DNA of 64,000 nt from the NCBI RefSeq assembly GCF_014203535.1, contig NZ_JACHJI010000002.1, positions 253,042-317,041 on the forward strand, read 5' to 3'. Below are positions 42,623-52,880 of the stretch, piece after piece. A program made the position numbers and the translations under genes. Below the pieces are notes generated by a model. That model saw only the letters and a list, made by a program, of their open reading frames with translations. It did not search any database and was not told the origin of the DNA. The DNA is from Streptomyces griseomycini. Its GTDB lineage: Bacteria > Actinomycetota > Actinomycetes > Streptomycetales > Streptomycetaceae. Every line of letters begins with the position of its first letter. The first letter of the stretch is position 1.

Positions 42623-44761
42623 ATGACGACCGAGGTTGATTCCTTCCCCCGACGGCACGCCCGCACCCAGCGCTTCACGCTCGGCGCGCCGCGTTCGTTC
42701 ACCGTGGCGCCCGACGGTTCACGTGTCGTGTTCCTGCGCTCCGGTTCCGGTACGGACCGGACGAACGCGCTCTGGGTCCTCGACACGGAGGGGGGCGGGG
42801 AGCGCGTGGCGGCCGACCCGCGCGCCCTCCTGGGCGGGGCGTCCGAGCATCTCTCCGCGGAAGAACGGGCACGGCGCGAACGGAGCCGCGAGGGGGGCAC
42901 CGGCATCGTCGGCTACGCCACCGACGCGGCCGTGGAACTGGCGGCTTTCGCCTTGTCGGGGCGGCTTTTCACGGCCGAGCTGCGGGCCGGGACGGCACGC
43001 GAACTGCCCGTGCCGGGACCGGCGATCGACCCGCGGCCGTCGCCCGACGGACGCCACGTCGCCTACGTCGCCCGGGGCGCGCTGCGGGTCGTGACGGCCG
43101 AGGGGGCGGACGACCGCGCGCTCGCGACCCCCGAGGCGGAGGGCGTCGCCTACGGCACGGCCGAGTTCATCGCGGCCGAGGAGATGGGACGTTCGCGGGG
43201 CTTCTGGTGGGCTCCGGAGTCCGACCGGCTGCTGGTGGCACGCGTGGACGACACGCCGGTCGAGCGGTGGTGGATCGCCGATCCCGCCCACCCGGAGCGT
43301 GAACCGAGCCGCGTCCCCTACCCGGCGGCGGGCACCGCGAACGCGGACGTACGGCTGTTCGCGATCGGGCTGGACGGGGTGCGCACGGAGGTCTCCTGGG
43401 ACCGGGCGCGCTACCCCTATCTGGCACGAGTGCACTGGTCAGCGGCGGGGGCCCCGCTGCTGCTGGTCCAGTCGCGCGACCAGCGCGCCTCGCTGATCCT
43501 GGCCGTGGACCCGGACTCCGGGGCGACCCGGATGGTGCACGCCGACGAAGATCCAACTTGGCTGGAACTTTTCCCCGGGGTGCCGTGCTGGAGCCCCTCC
43601 GGGCAGCTGGTGCGGATCGCCGACGAGGGGGGCGCACGACGGCTGGCGGTCGGTGAACGACCGCTCACCGGGCCGCAGTTGCACGTCCGTGCGGTACTGG
43701 ACGTATCCGACGACGACGTGCTGGTCTCCGCGTCCGCCGGCGAGGAGGCGGCCGAGCCGGAGATCGGCGAGGTGCACGTCTACCGGGTGAACGAGCTGGG
43801 CGTGGAACGCCTCTCGCAGGAGCCCGGCGTCCACTCGGCGGTACGCGCCGGCGGGGTGACCGTGCTGGTCTCCGCGACACCGGATCGGCCAGGTTCGCGG
43901 GTGCGGGTCCTGCGTGACGGAAAACCGACGGCGACTGTCCCCTCGTACGCCGAAGATCCCGGTATGTCCCCCCGCGTGACCCTGACCCAGGGGGGCGCAC
44001 GCCGCATTCCGTGCGCCGTGCTTATGCCTCGGGACTACGCCGGTGACACCCCCCTGCCGGTCCTCATGGACCCCTACGGCGGCCCGCACGGACAGCGGGT
44101 GCTCGCCGCCCACAACCCGCACCTGACCTCTCAGTGGTTCGCCGACCAGGGCTTCGCGGTGGTCGTCGCCGACGGCCGCGGCACCCCCGGCCGCTCCCCG
44201 GCCTGGGAGAAGGCCGTCAAGGACGACCTGGCCGCGACCGTGCTCCAGGACCAGGTCGACGCGCTCCACGCGCTCGCCGGGGACTTCCCGCTCGACCTGG
44301 GCCGGGTCGCCATCCGGGGCTGGTCCTTCGGCGGCTACCTGGCGGCCCTCGCGGCGCTGCGCCGCCCGGACGTCTTCCACGCGGCGGTGGTGGGCGCCCC
44401 GGTCACCGACCTGCGCCTGTACGACACCCACTACCAGGAGCGCTACCTCGGCCACCCGGGCGAGCAGCCGGAGGTCTACCGCCGCAACTCGCTGATCGAC
44501 GACGCGGGCCTGGTCGACGCCGCCGAACCGCACCGCCCCATGATGATCATCCACGGGCTGGCGGACGACAACGTGGTGGTCGCCCACTCGCTGCGCCTGT
44601 CCTCGGCACTGCTGGCGGCCGGCCGGCCCCACGAGGTGCTGCCCCTGTCCGGCGTCACGCACATGACCCCGCAGGAGGCGGTCGCCGAGAACCTGCTCCG
44701 CCTCCAGCTCGACTTCCTCAGGCGGGCCCTCGCCCCCGCGAACGGGGGCGAACCGCGTTAA
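42623..44761 (+). CDS. S9 prolyl oligopeptidase-family dipeptidyl peptidase
   Basis: 712 aa from ATG at 42623. An N-terminal DPP IV-type beta-propeller (to about 440) precedes an alpha/beta hydrolase domain with Ser568 (GWSFGG), Asp648 (HGLADDNV) and His680 (SGVTHM). EEMGRSRGFWW near residue 190 is the acidic motif that binds the peptide N-terminus in DPP IV. There is no signal peptide, so it acts inside the cell. TATGGT ends 6 nt before the ATG, suggesting a leaderless mRNA. It lies next to two peptide importers and may process imported peptides. Confidence 0.9.
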   Translation: MTTEVDSFPRRHARTQRFTLGAPRSFTVAPDGSRVVFLRSGSGTDRTNALWVLDTEGGGERVAADPRALLGGASEHLSAEERARRERSREGGTGIVGYATDAAVELAAFALSGRLFTAELRAGTARELPVPGPAIDPRPSPDGRHVAYVARGALRVVTAEGADDRALATPEAEGVAYGTAEFIAAEEMGRSRGFWWAPESDRLLVARVDDTPVERWWIADPAHPEREPSRVPYPAAGTANADVRLFAIGLDGVRTEVSWDRARYPYLARVHWSAAGAPLLLVQSRDQRASLILAVDPDSGATRMVHADEDPTWLELFPGVPCWSPSGQLVRIADEGGARRLAVGERPLTGPQLHVRAVLDVSDDDVLVSASAGEEAAEPEIGEVHVYRVNELGVERLSQEPGVHSAVRAGGVTVLVSATPDRPGSRVRVLRDGKPTATVPSYAEDPGMSPRVTLTQGGARRIPCAVLMPRDYAGDTPLPVLMDPYGGPHGQRVLAAHNPHLTSQWFADQGFAVVVADGRGTPGRSPAWEKAVKDDLAATVLQDQVDALHALAGDFPLDLGRVAIRGWSFGGYLAALAALRRPDVFHAAVVGAPVTDLRLYDTHYQERYLGHPGEQPEVYRRNSLIDDAGLVDAAEPHRPMMIIHGLADDNVVVAHSLRLSSALLAAGRPHEVLPLSGVTHMTPQEAVAENLLRLQLDFLRRALAPANGGEPR

Positions 44762-44841
44762 CACGCGGGCAACTCCGCGGAAGCGGTACCGATATACGCA
44801 CGCGCGAGGCTGAGCAGCGTACGGCCGTGCGGGTGCCGTCG

Positions 44842-44877
44842 GGCGGGCCGGGGTGCGCCATGTCACCCCGGCCCGCC
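44842..44877. terminator. Bidirectional terminator
   Basis: 14-bp arms (GGCGGGCCGGGGTG/CACCCCGGCCCGCC) lie between the S9 peptidase and the convergent ABC operon; the right arm overlaps the last codons of the ATPase gene. Confidence 0.8.
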
Positions 44878-45948
44878 GCCGTGCCCCTCCAGCGGTACCG
44901 CCCGCCCCGGCGCGGAGCGCCCGGTCGGTGCGGTCGCCGCGAAATGACAGGCCGATGCGTGGGCCGCCGGGCCGCCCGCCGCCCGGAACTCCTCGGGGAC
45001 CGCGAGGGCCGGGTCCTCCACGGCGCAGCGCTCCCGCGCCTTCCAGCAGCGGGTGCGGAAGCGGCAGCCGGAGGGGACGTCCGTCGGGGACGGGACGTCG
45101 CCGCTGAGGATGATCCGCTCCCGGTGTTCCCGTGCCCGGGGGTCCGGTACGGGCACGGCGGAGAGCAGTGCCTGGGTGTAGGGGTGCGTGGGGTGGTCGT
45201 AGATCTCGGTGTCCGTGCCGGTCTCCACGATCCGGCCCAGGTACATCACGCCGACCCGGTCCGAGATGTGCCGCACGACCGACAGGTCGTGCGCGATGAA
45301 GACGTACGCCAGGTCGAACTCGCTCTGCAGCCGGTCCATCAGGTTGACGACCTGGGCCTGGACCGAGACGTCGAGGGCGGAGACCGGTTCGTCGGCGACG
45401 ATCACCTCCGGGCGCAGGGCCAGCCCCCGGGCGATGCCGATGCGCTGGCGCTGGCCGCCGGAGAACTGGTGCGGATAGCGGTTGACGTGCTCGGGGTTGA
45501 GGCCGACGACCTCCAGCAGCTCCTGGACCCTCCTGCGCCGGTCGCCCCTGGGCGCCGCCTCGGGGTGGATGTCGTACGGCTCCCCGACGATGTCGCCCAC
45601 CGTCATCCGGGGGTTGAGCGAGGTGTAGGGGTCCTGGAAGACCATCTGGATGTTGCGGCGGACGGCTTTCAGCGCCCTGCCGGACAGCCTGGTGATGTCC
45701 TCGCCCCTGTAGCGGATCGAACCGGCCGTCGGCCGCTCGAGGTTGACCAGCATCCTCGCGACCGTGGACTTGCCGCAGCCGGACTCGCCGACGATGCCGA
45801 GGGTCTCGCCCCGGCCGAGCGCGAAGTCGACGCCGTCGACCGCCCGTACGGCGCCGACCTGCTTCCGGAAGAGGACGCCCCGGGTCAGCGGGTAGTGCTT
45901 GACCAGGCCGTCGACCTCCAGGACCGGCTCGGTGATCGGCTCAGCCAT
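44863..45948 (-). CDS. Oligopeptide ABC transporter ATPase, OppF/DppF-type (second system)
   Basis: 361 aa. Walker [10 protein letters not shown] near residue 54, signature [14 protein letters not shown], Walker B VIVADEP, and the C-terminal oligopeptide/dipeptide domain with Cys cluster ([15 protein letters not shown] ... ACHF) typical of Opp/Dpp ATPases. ATG lies inside the end of the preceding ATPase gene (8-nt overlap). It is the last gene of an operon transcribed right to left from 50471. The C-terminus is Gly/Pro-rich. Confidence 0.93.
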   Translation of the reverse strand: MAEPITEPVLEVDGLVKHYPLTRGVLFRKQVGAVRAVDGVDFALGRGETLGIVGESGCGKSTVARMLVNLERPTAGSIRYRGEDITRLSGRALKAVRRNIQMVFQDPYTSLNPRMTVGDIVGEPYDIHPEAAPRGDRRRRVQELLEVVGLNPEHVNRYPHQFSGGQRQRIGIARGLALRPEVIVADEPVSALDVSVQAQVVNLMDRLQSEFDLAYVFIAHDLSVVRHISDRVGVMYLGRIVETGTDTEIYDHPTHPYTQALLSAVPVPDPRAREHRERIILSGDVPSPTDVPSGCRFRTRCWKARERCAVEDPALAVPEEFRAAGGPAAHASACHFAATAPTGRSAPGRAVPLEGHGGGPG

Positions 45949-46924
45949 CCAGGCACTCCCTCCAGAAGTGGCAGGCGCTCCCCCGCGCGGCGTCCGGCTC
46001 GGCGACCCCGTACAGCGGCGGCACGTCGGTGCGGCACACGTCCCGGGCCATCGGGCAGCGGGGGTGGAAGGCGCAGCCGGGCGGGATGTGCGTGAGACCG
46101 GGCGGCAGGCCCTTGATGGCGTGGAGCTCCCGGCCCTTGAGGTCCAGGCGCGGGACGGAGTCCAGCAGGCCGCGGGTGTAGGGGTGGGCGGGCGCCCCGT
46201 AGAGGTCGTGCACGGGCGCCGACTCGACGATCCGGCCCGCGTACATCACGGCGATGCGGTCGGCGACGTCGGCGACCACGCCCAGGTCGTGGGTGATCAG
46301 GATCAGGCCCATGCGGTACTCGCGCCTCAGCTCCGCGAGCAGGTCCATGACCTGCGCCTGGACGGTGACGTCGAGGGCGGTGGTCGGCTCGTCGGCGATG
46401 ATCAGGGCCGGTTCCAGGGCCAGCGCCATCGCGATCATGATGCGCTGGCGCATGCCGCCGGAGAACTGGTGCGGGTACTGCTTCGCCCGTTCCCGGGCGG
46501 CGGGGATGCGCACCCGGTCCATCAGCTCGACCGCCCTGGCCCGCGCGTCCTTCCTCGACATGCCCCGGTGCACGACGAACATCTCGCCGAGCTGGTCGCC
46601 GACGGGGAGCACGGGGTTGAGCGACGACAGCGCGTCCTGGAAGATCATCGCCATCTCGGCGCCCCGGACCCTGCGGCGCTCGTCCTCCTTGAGCTTCAGC
46701 AGGTCCCTGCCCCGGAAGAGGACCTCACCGCCGGTGATCCGGCCGGGCGGCGTGTCGAGGATGCCCATGACCGCCTGTGCGGTCACCGACTTGCCGGAGC
46801 CGGACTCGCCGAGCACGGCCAGCGTCTCGCCCGCGTCCACGCGGTAGCTGACGCCGTTGACGGCCCTGGCGACCCCGTCCCGGGTGCGGAACTCCACGTG
46901 GAGGTCGCGTACGTCGAGCAGCAT
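45941..46924 (-). CDS. Oligopeptide ABC transporter ATPase, OppD/DppD-type (second system)
   Basis: 327 aa. Walker A GESGSGKS near residue 39, signature [15 protein letters not shown], Walker [12 protein letters not shown], and the C-terminal domain with [16 protein letters not shown]. It pairs with the following OppF-type subunit as a heterodimer. It starts 9 bp after the DppC-type permease stop. Confidence 0.93.
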   Translation of the reverse strand: MLLDVRDLHVEFRTRDGVARAVNGVSYRVDAGETLAVLGESGSGKSVTAQAVMGILDTPPGRITGGEVLFRGRDLLKLKEDERRRVRGAEMAMIFQDALSSLNPVLPVGDQLGEMFVVHRGMSRKDARARAVELMDRVRIPAARERAKQYPHQFSGGMRQRIMIAMALALEPALIIADEPTTALDVTVQAQVMDLLAELRREYRMGLILITHDLGVVADVADRIAVMYAGRIVESAPVHDLYGAPAHPYTRGLLDSVPRLDLKGRELHAIKGLPPGLTHIPPGCAFHPRCPMARDVCRTDVPPLYGVAEPDAARGSACHFWRECLDG

Positions 46925-46933
46925 GGCGGCGGC

Positions 46934-47923
46934 TCACCTCAGCTTCGGGTCGAGGGCGTCGCGCACCGCGTCGCCGAGCATGATGAACGCGAGGACGGTG
47001 ACCGCGAGGGCTCCGGAGGGCCACAGCAGCGCGTGCGGGGCGTTGCGGACGTAGGGGGAGGCGGCGGAGATGTCGATCCCCCAGGAGACGCTGGGTGGTT
47101 TGAGTCCGACGCCGAGGTAGGACAGGGTCGCCTCCAGCGCGATGTACGTGCCGAGCGCGATGGTGGCGACGACGATGACCGGGGCGACGGCGTTGGGCGC
47201 GATGTGCCGCAGCAGCAGCCGGGTGCGGGAGGCGCCCAGCGCCCGCGCGGCCTGGACGTAGTCGTTCTGCTGGACGGTGATGACGGAGCCGCGGGCGATG
47301 CGGGAGATCTGCGGCCAGCCGAGCAGCACGATGAAGCCGATGACCGGCCAGACGGTGTTGCTGGTGATCACGGACAGCAGGACCAGGCCGCCGAGCACGA
47401 CCGGGATGGCGAAGAAGACGTCGGTGATCCGGGACAGGACCGCGTCCCAGACGCCCCCGAGGAAGCCGGCCAGCGCGCCCAGCACGCTGCCGAGGACCGC
47501 GACGCCGAGCGTGGCCAGGACGCCGACCGTGACGGACGTGCGGGCGCCGTGGACGGTGCGGGTGTAGACGTCGCAGCCCTGGCCGTCGAAGCCGAAGGGG
47601 TGGCCGGGCCGGGGGCCCTCCTGGGCCTTGGCCAGGTCGCACGCGAGGGGGCTGCCGGAGGCGATCGCCGAGGGCCACAGGGAGATGAGGACCAGGAAGC
47701 AGATCACCAGGCCGGAGACGATGAAGACCGGGTTGCGGCGCAGGTCGCGCCAGGCGTCGGACCACAGGGAGCGGGGCCTGTCCCGCGGTCCGGGGCCGCC
47801 GGGCCCTCCGGGACCGCCGGGGGCCTTCCCGGGCCTCTCCGTCCCGTCCGCGCCCAGGTCCACGGTGCCGCCCACGCCGGTCACCGCGACGACGCGCTCG
47901 GACTCGTAGTGCTGCTCAGACAT
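46934..47923 (-). CDS. Oligopeptide ABC permease, OppC/DppC-type (second system)
   Basis: 329 aa. A Gly/Pro-rich N-terminal region of about 60 residues precedes six TM segments. It has the binding-protein-dependent permease EAA loop (ALGASRTRLLLRHIAPNAVAPVIV) and ends AVRDALDPKLR. It overlaps the DppB-type gene by 8 nt. Confidence 0.92.
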   Translation of the reverse strand: MSEQHYESERVVAVTGVGGTVDLGADGTERPGKAPGGPGGPGGPGPRDRPRSLWSDAWRDLRRNPVFIVSGLVICFLVLISLWPSAIASGSPLACDLAKAQEGPRPGHPFGFDGQGCDVYTRTVHGARTSVTVGVLATLGVAVLGSVLGALAGFLGGVWDAVLSRITDVFFAIPVVLGGLVLLSVITSNTVWPVIGFIVLLGWPQISRIARGSVITVQQNDYVQAARALGASRTRLLLRHIAPNAVAPVIVVATIALGTYIALEATLSYLGVGLKPPSVSWGIDISAASPYVRNAPHALLWPSGALAVTVLAFIMLGDAVRDALDPKLR

Positions 47924-48839
47924 AGCGGATCCTCGGGTCGAGTACGGCGTAGAGGAGGTCGACGACGAGGTTGGCGACCAGGAACACCAGCACCAGCACG
48001 GTCACGAAGCCCACGACGGTCTGGGTGTTCTGGCGCAGGATGCCCTGGTAGAGCTGGTAGCCGACGCCGTGGATGTTGAAGATCCGCTCGGTGACGATCG
48101 CGCCGCCCATGAGGAAGCCGACGTCCGCGCCGATGAAGGTGACCACGGGGATGAGGGAGTTGCGCAGCAGGTGCCGGGTGACGACCCGGTGCCGGGGCAG
48201 GCCCTTGGCGATGGCGGTGCGGACGTAGTCGGAGCGCCGGTTCTCGGCGATGGAGGTGCGGGTCAGCCGGGTGACGTAGGCGAGGGAGACGGAGGCCAGC
48301 ACCAGGCCGGGCAGGATCAGCTCGGCGAACGGCGCCTCGGTGGAGACCGAGGGCCGGATCCAGCCCCACTTCACCCCGAGCAGCAGCTGGAGCAGCAGAC
48401 CGGTGACGAAGGTGGGCACCGAGATGACGACGAGGGTGAGCAGCAGGACGCCGGTGTCGACGGGGCGGCCCCGGCGCAGGCCGGTGACCACGCCGAGGGT
48501 GACGCCGACGACGATCTCGAAGAGGATCGCGATCAGGGTGAGCCGGAGGGTGACGGGGAACGCCGTCGCCATCAGCTCGGTGACCTCCTGGCCGTTGAAC
48601 GCCGTGCCGAAGTCGCCGGTGAAGACGTTCCCCATGTAGGTGAGGTACTGCTGCCAGACCGGCCGGTCGAGGCCGAACTCCGCCCGCAGCCGGGCGGCGG
48701 TCGCCGGGTCGCAGCGGCGTTCGCCGCACAAGCCCGCGATGGGGTCGCCCATCACGTTGACCATGAGGAAGATCAGCAGCGTGGCCCCGACGAACACCGG
48801 GACCATCTGGACCAGGCGCCGGACGACGTAGCGCCCCAT
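47916..48839 (-). CDS. Oligopeptide ABC permease, OppB/DppB-type (second system)
   Basis: 307 aa with six TM segments starting MGRYVVRRLVQMVPVFVGAT. The EAA loop reads TAIAKGLPRHRVVTRHLLRNSLIPVV. An extracytoplasmic stretch with a Cys pair (GLCGERRCDP) lies near residue 40 and may form a disulphide. It starts 6 bp after the binding-protein stop. Confidence 0.92.
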   Translation of the reverse strand: MGRYVVRRLVQMVPVFVGATLLIFLMVNVMGDPIAGLCGERRCDPATAARLRAEFGLDRPVWQQYLTYMGNVFTGDFGTAFNGQEVTELMATAFPVTLRLTLIAILFEIVVGVTLGVVTGLRRGRPVDTGVLLLTLVVISVPTFVTGLLLQLLLGVKWGWIRPSVSTEAPFAELILPGLVLASVSLAYVTRLTRTSIAENRRSDYVRTAIAKGLPRHRVVTRHLLRNSLIPVVTFIGADVGFLMGGAIVTERIFNIHGVGYQLYQGILRQNTQTVVGFVTVLVLVFLVANLVVDLLYAVLDPRIRYV

Positions 48840-48845
48840 GGCGGC

Positions 48846-50471
48846 TCAGCCCACCTTGATCTGGTCGTACACGGGGACGCTGAAGGGGTTGAGCTTCACG
48901 TCGGACAGCCGTTCGGACCAGCCGGCGCTGCCGTTCTGGTACCACAGCGGGATGGCGGCCATCCGGTCGCGGACGACCTCCTCGGCCCGCTGGAACAGCC
49001 GGACGGCCCGGGCGGCGTCGGTCTCCCGGTTGGCCCGGTCGACGAGGGCGTCGAACTCCTCGTCGGACCACTTGCCGTCGTTGGAGGAGGCGTCCGTGTA
49101 GTAGAGCGGCTGGAGGAAGTTCTGGACGAGCGGGTAGTCCATCTGCCAGCCGGCGCGGAACGGGCCGGACATCTTCCGCTGGGTGATCCGGTTGCGGAAG
49201 TCGGCGAAGGTGCCGACCGGGTTGCCGGTGCAGGCGCGTTCGTCGTCCAGCGCGTTGTTGATGGAGTTGCAGACGGCGTCGACCCACTCGCGGTGCGAGC
49301 CGGTGTCCGCGTTGTAGGTGAGGGTGACCCGGCCTCCGGGCAGGCCGCCGCCCTCCGCGACGAGCCTCCTGGCCTCGTCGGGCCGGTGTTCGCAGGCCTC
49401 GCCGCACAGGCCCGCCTTGAAGCCGCCGTCCTCGCCGAGGACCGGGGAGGTCCAGTCGGTGGCGGGGGTGCGGGTCCCGCGGAAGATGGTGTCGGTGATC
49501 TGCTCGCGGTCGATGGCCATGGACAGGCCCTTGCGGACCTTCTCCATGCCGGGTCTGTTCCAGTCCTCGTCGTAGTAGGGGAAGGCGAGGGTCTGGATGA
49601 TGCCGGCGGGGGTGTTGAGGTAGCGGCCGTCGAGGTCGCTCCGGACGTTCTTCAGCTGGGAGGCGGGGATGTCGTCGGCCAGGTCGAGGTTGCCGGCCAG
49701 GAGGTCGGTGTAGGCGGTGTTGCTGTCGGTGTAGACCTTGAGGTCGACGCCGCCGTTCCGTGCCCTGTCGGGACCGGGGTAGTCGTTCCAGGCGCGCAGC
49801 GACATCTGCGCGCCGCGCGTGTACGAGTCGACCAGGTACGGGCCGTTGCCGACCGGCTTCTCCAGCCAGGCGTCGTGGTCGTCGAAGAAGGCCCGGGGCA
49901 GCGGGGCGAAGGCGTTGTAGCCGAGGGTGTCGGGGAAGCCGGAGAACTTCTGGGAGAGCGTGACGGTGAAGGTCCTGTCGTCGACGACCTCCAGCCCGGA
50001 GAGGGTGTCGGCGGTCTGTTCGCCGCCGTCCTCGGGGTGGACCTCGTCGTAGCCCGCGATGTAGCCGAAGAAGTAGGCGTTGCGCTGGTTGTTCCTCAGG
50101 CTCGCGCCGTAGTTCCAGGCGTCCACGAAGGACCGGGCGGTGACCTTCTCGCCGTTGCTGAAGGTCCAGCCGTCCTTGACGGTGACGGTGTAGTGCTGCG
50201 AGTCGGAGGTCTCGATCCTCTCGGCGAGCATGTTCTCGGCCTCGCCGGTCTCCGGGTCGTAGCGCTTCAGGCCCCGGAAGATCATGTCGAGGACCTTGCC
50301 GCCCTGGACCTCGTTGGTGTTGGCCGGCTCCAGCGGGTTCTGCGGGTCGCCCCAGGAGGCGCTCAGCACGGCGCCGGCGTCGCCGCTGCCGCTCCCGCCT
50401 CCGCAGGCCGTCGCGGCGAGGGCGGCCGCCACCGCGCAGACGGCCCATCGGGCGTGCGTGGCTCCGCGCAT
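48846..50471 (-). CDS. Oligopeptide-binding lipoprotein (second system)
   Basis: 541 aa. It has a lipoprotein signal with Cys23 (AATAC). It is an SBP_bac_5 family protein with LEPANTNEVQGGKVLDMIFRGL at the mature N-terminus and the typical KPVGNGPYLVDSY strand. It closes the ligand for the permease pair downstream and is the first gene of the five-gene operon. A terminator separates it from the bldK genes upstream, so it needs its own promoter in 50472-50608. Confidence 0.92.
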   Translation of the reverse strand: MRGATHARWAVCAVAAALAATACGGGSGSGDAGAVLSASWGDPQNPLEPANTNEVQGGKVLDMIFRGLKRYDPETGEAENMLAERIETSDSQHYTVTVKDGWTFSNGEKVTARSFVDAWNYGASLRNNQRNAYFFGYIAGYDEVHPEDGGEQTADTLSGLEVVDDRTFTVTLSQKFSGFPDTLGYNAFAPLPRAFFDDHDAWLEKPVGNGPYLVDSYTRGAQMSLRAWNDYPGPDRARNGGVDLKVYTDSNTAYTDLLAGNLDLADDIPASQLKNVRSDLDGRYLNTPAGIIQTLAFPYYDEDWNRPGMEKVRKGLSMAIDREQITDTIFRGTRTPATDWTSPVLGEDGGFKAGLCGEACEHRPDEARRLVAEGGGLPGGRVTLTYNADTGSHREWVDAVCNSINNALDDERACTGNPVGTFADFRNRITQRKMSGPFRAGWQMDYPLVQNFLQPLYYTDASSNDGKWSDEEFDALVDRANRETDAARAVRLFQRAEEVVRDRMAAIPLWYQNGSAGWSERLSDVKLNPFSVPVYDQIKVG

Positions 50472-50608
50472 GCGTGCCTCCTCGTACCTGTGCCGTGGTG
50501 CGCCGGTCCTTACGCCACTATCGGCACGAAGGGTGCATCACGCACACGCACGGGGTCTGTACGGGGGCGACTCCAGTCGTCTGTACGTACGGGCCCCCGG
50601 AACGGACA

Positions 50609-50647
50609 GCGGCTGCCGTCCGCCCCTCGGGGGCGGACGGCAGCCGC
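50609..50647 (-). terminator. Terminator after the bldK genes
   Basis: A perfect 18-bp stem (GCGGCTGCCGTCCGCCCC) with a TCG loop lies 18 bp past the bldKE stop and ends the first ABC operon. Confidence 0.92.
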
Positions 50648-50664
50648 GGGTGCCGCTCTCGGGG

Positions 50665-51789
50665 TCACTCCTTCCCGGCGGAGTCCTCCAGGGCCTTCAG
50701 CGCCGGGTCGAGGACGACGTCCTCGTCGCGGGCCTCGGTGGTCGGGTCCTCCGGGAAGTGGCAGGCCGTCAGGTGGCCCTCACGGTTGCCGGAGATCTGG
50801 ACCAGCGGCGGCTCCTCGGTGGCGCACTTGTCCTGCGCCTTCCAGCAGCGGGTGCGGAAGCGGCAGCCGGACGGCGGGGAGATCGGCGAGGGCACGTCGC
50901 CGGAGAGCCGGATGCGCTCCCGCTGCTCCTCCTCGTCCACCCTCACCTCGGGCACGGCCGACAGCAGCGCGTGGGTGTAGGGGTGGCGGGGGCGGTTGTA
51001 GATCGACTCCCGGTCACCGACCTCCACGACCTTGCCGAGGTACATCACGGCCACGCGCTGGGAGAAGTGCCGGACCACCGCCAGGTCGTGCGCGATGAAG
51101 AGGAAGGCGATGCCCAGTTCGTCCTGGACCTTCTGCAGCAGGTTGATGACCTGCGCCTGGATCGACACGTCCAGGGCGGAGACCGGCTCGTCCGCCACGA
51201 TCAGCTTCGGGTTCAGGGCCAGGGCGCGAGCGACGCCGATGCGCTGGCGCTGACCGCCGGAGAACTCGTGCGGGAAGCGGTTGTAGTGCTCCGGGTTGAG
51301 GCCGACGAGCTCGAGCAGCTCGCGCACCTTCTTCTCCCGGCCGCCCGCGGGGTTGATCCCGTTGACCTCCATCGGCGACTTGATGATGGAGCCGACGGTC
51401 TGCCGCGGGTTCAGGGAGGAGTACGGGTCCTGGAAGATCATCTGGATCTCGGACCGCACCGGCGCCAGCTGCTTGCGCTTGGCGTGCGTGATGTCCTGGC
51501 CCCGGTACGTGATCCGGCCGCCGGTCGGCTCCAGCAGGCGGGTGATGAGCCGGCCCGTGGTCGACTTGCCGCAGCCGGACTCCCCGACCAGGCCGAGGCT
51601 CTCGCCGACGCCCACGGTCAGGTCGACCCCGTCGACCGCCTGGACCGCCCCGACCTTCCGCTTGATCGGGAACCCGCCGTAGATCGGGAAGTGCTTGGTC
51701 AGGCCCTCGACCTCGAGGAGCGTCTCGGTCGTGGAGGGGGCGCCGTCCGTGGAGCCCTGCTGTGCGGGGAGGGTGAGGTTCTCACTCAT
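50665..51789 (-). CDS. bldKE: Oligopeptide ABC ATPase BldKE
   Basis: 374 aa from ATG at 51789, with AGGGAG upstream. Walker [10 protein letters not shown] near residue 75, signature [14 protein letters not shown], Walker B LIVADEP, and the C-terminal Opp/Dpp domain ([16 protein letters not shown] ... ACHF). The last of five genes in the order permease, binding protein, permease, ATPase, ATPase, which is the bldK order of S. coelicolor. BldK imports an oligopeptide signal needed for aerial mycelium. Confidence 0.88.
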   Translation of the reverse strand: MSENLTLPAQQGSTDGAPSTTETLLEVEGLTKHFPIYGGFPIKRKVGAVQAVDGVDLTVGVGESLGLVGESGCGKSTTGRLITRLLEPTGGRITYRGQDITHAKRKQLAPVRSEIQMIFQDPYSSLNPRQTVGSIIKSPMEVNGINPAGGREKKVRELLELVGLNPEHYNRFPHEFSGGQRQRIGVARALALNPKLIVADEPVSALDVSIQAQVINLLQKVQDELGIAFLFIAHDLAVVRHFSQRVAVMYLGKVVEVGDRESIYNRPRHPYTHALLSAVPEVRVDEEEQRERIRLSGDVPSPISPPSGCRFRTRCWKAQDKCATEEPPLVQISGNREGHLTACHFPEDPTTEARDEDVVLDPALKALEDSAGKE

Positions 51790-51803
51790 GATCTCGGTTC
51801 TCC

Positions 51804-52865
51804 CTAGCGCAGCCGGGGCTGGATCTTGTCGATGAAGATGGTCTGCTTCTGCTCCGCCGTCAGGTGGCACGCGGCGGCACGGCCCGGGGCGAGCGGCGGC
51901 CGGCTGTCGGTGCAGAGGGTACCCGCCACCTGGTCCTTGTAGGCGCAGCGCGGGTGGAAGGGGCAGCCCGTGGGCGGGTTGAGCAGCGACGGCGGGGAGC
52001 CGGGGATCGGCGTCAGCTCCTCGTTGATGTCGCCGTCCAGGCGCGGCATCGAGCTGAGCAGGCCCCAGGTGTACGGGTGGCTGGGCCTGCCCAGCACCTC
52101 CTTGGTGGATCCCCGCTCCACCGCCCGGCCCGCGTACATCACCAGCAGGTCGTCCGCCATGTTGGCGATGACGCCGAGGTCGTGGGTGATGAAGATGATC
52201 GCGGAGCCGAACTCCTGCTGGAGGTCCTTGAGCAGGTCGAGGATCTGCGCCTGCACGGTCACGTCGAGCGCGGTGGTCGGCTCGTCGGCGATCAGCAGGT
52301 CCGGGTCGCACATCAGGGCCATGGCGATCATCGCGCGCTGGCGCATGCCGCCGGAGAACTGGTGCGGGTAGTCGTCGAAGCGCGTCTTGGGCTGCGGGAT
52401 GCCGACCTTCTCCAGCATCTGGACCGCCCGGTCCCGGGCCTCCTTCTTGGAGGCGCCGGTGTGCTTCATGAACGGCTCGGAGAGCTGGCGGCCCACCGTG
52501 TAGTACGGCGAGAGGGCCGTCAGCGGGTCCTGGAAGATCATCGCCATCTTGTTGCCGCGGAGCCGCTCCAGGTCCTTCTCGGCGGCGGTGACGAGCTCCT
52601 GGCCGTCGAGGACGATCTCGCCCTCGATCGTGGTGGTCCGCGGGTTGTGCAGGCCGAGGATCGTCAGGTTGGTGACGGACTTGCCGGACCCGGACTCACC
52701 CACGATGCCCAGGGTCTTGCCGCGCTCGACGTCGAAGGAGAGGCCGTCGACGGCCTTGACGATGCCGTCCTCGGTGGAGAACCGCACCTTCAGGTCACGG
52801 ACCGAGAGAAAGCTCTCGGGCCCGGTCGGGGCCGGGGAGTCCTCAGTTTTGGTCAGTGTGGTCAC
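51804..52865 (-). CDS. bldKD: Oligopeptide ABC ATPase BldKD
   Basis: 353 aa, GTG start at 52865. Walker A GESGSGKS near residue 57, signature [15 protein letters not shown], Walker [13 protein letters not shown], and a C-terminal Cys motif ([13 protein letters not shown] ... ACHL). It is a heterodimer partner of BldKE, 14 bp upstream of it and 15 bp downstream of the permease gene. Confidence 0.88.
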   Translation of the reverse strand: MTTLTKTEDSPAPTGPESFLSVRDLKVRFSTEDGIVKAVDGLSFDVERGKTLGIVGESGSGKSVTNLTILGLHNPRTTTIEGEIVLDGQELVTAAEKDLERLRGNKMAMIFQDPLTALSPYYTVGRQLSEPFMKHTGASKKEARDRAVQMLEKVGIPQPKTRFDDYPHQFSGGMRQRAMIAMALMCDPDLLIADEPTTALDVTVQAQILDLLKDLQQEFGSAIIFITHDLGVIANMADDLLVMYAGRAVERGSTKEVLGRPSHPYTWGLLSSMPRLDGDINEELTPIPGSPPSLLNPPTGCPFHPRCAYKDQVAGTLCTDSRPPLAPGRAAACHLTAEQKQTIFIDKIQPRLR

Positions 52866-52880
52866 GGTGGTTCGTTCTTC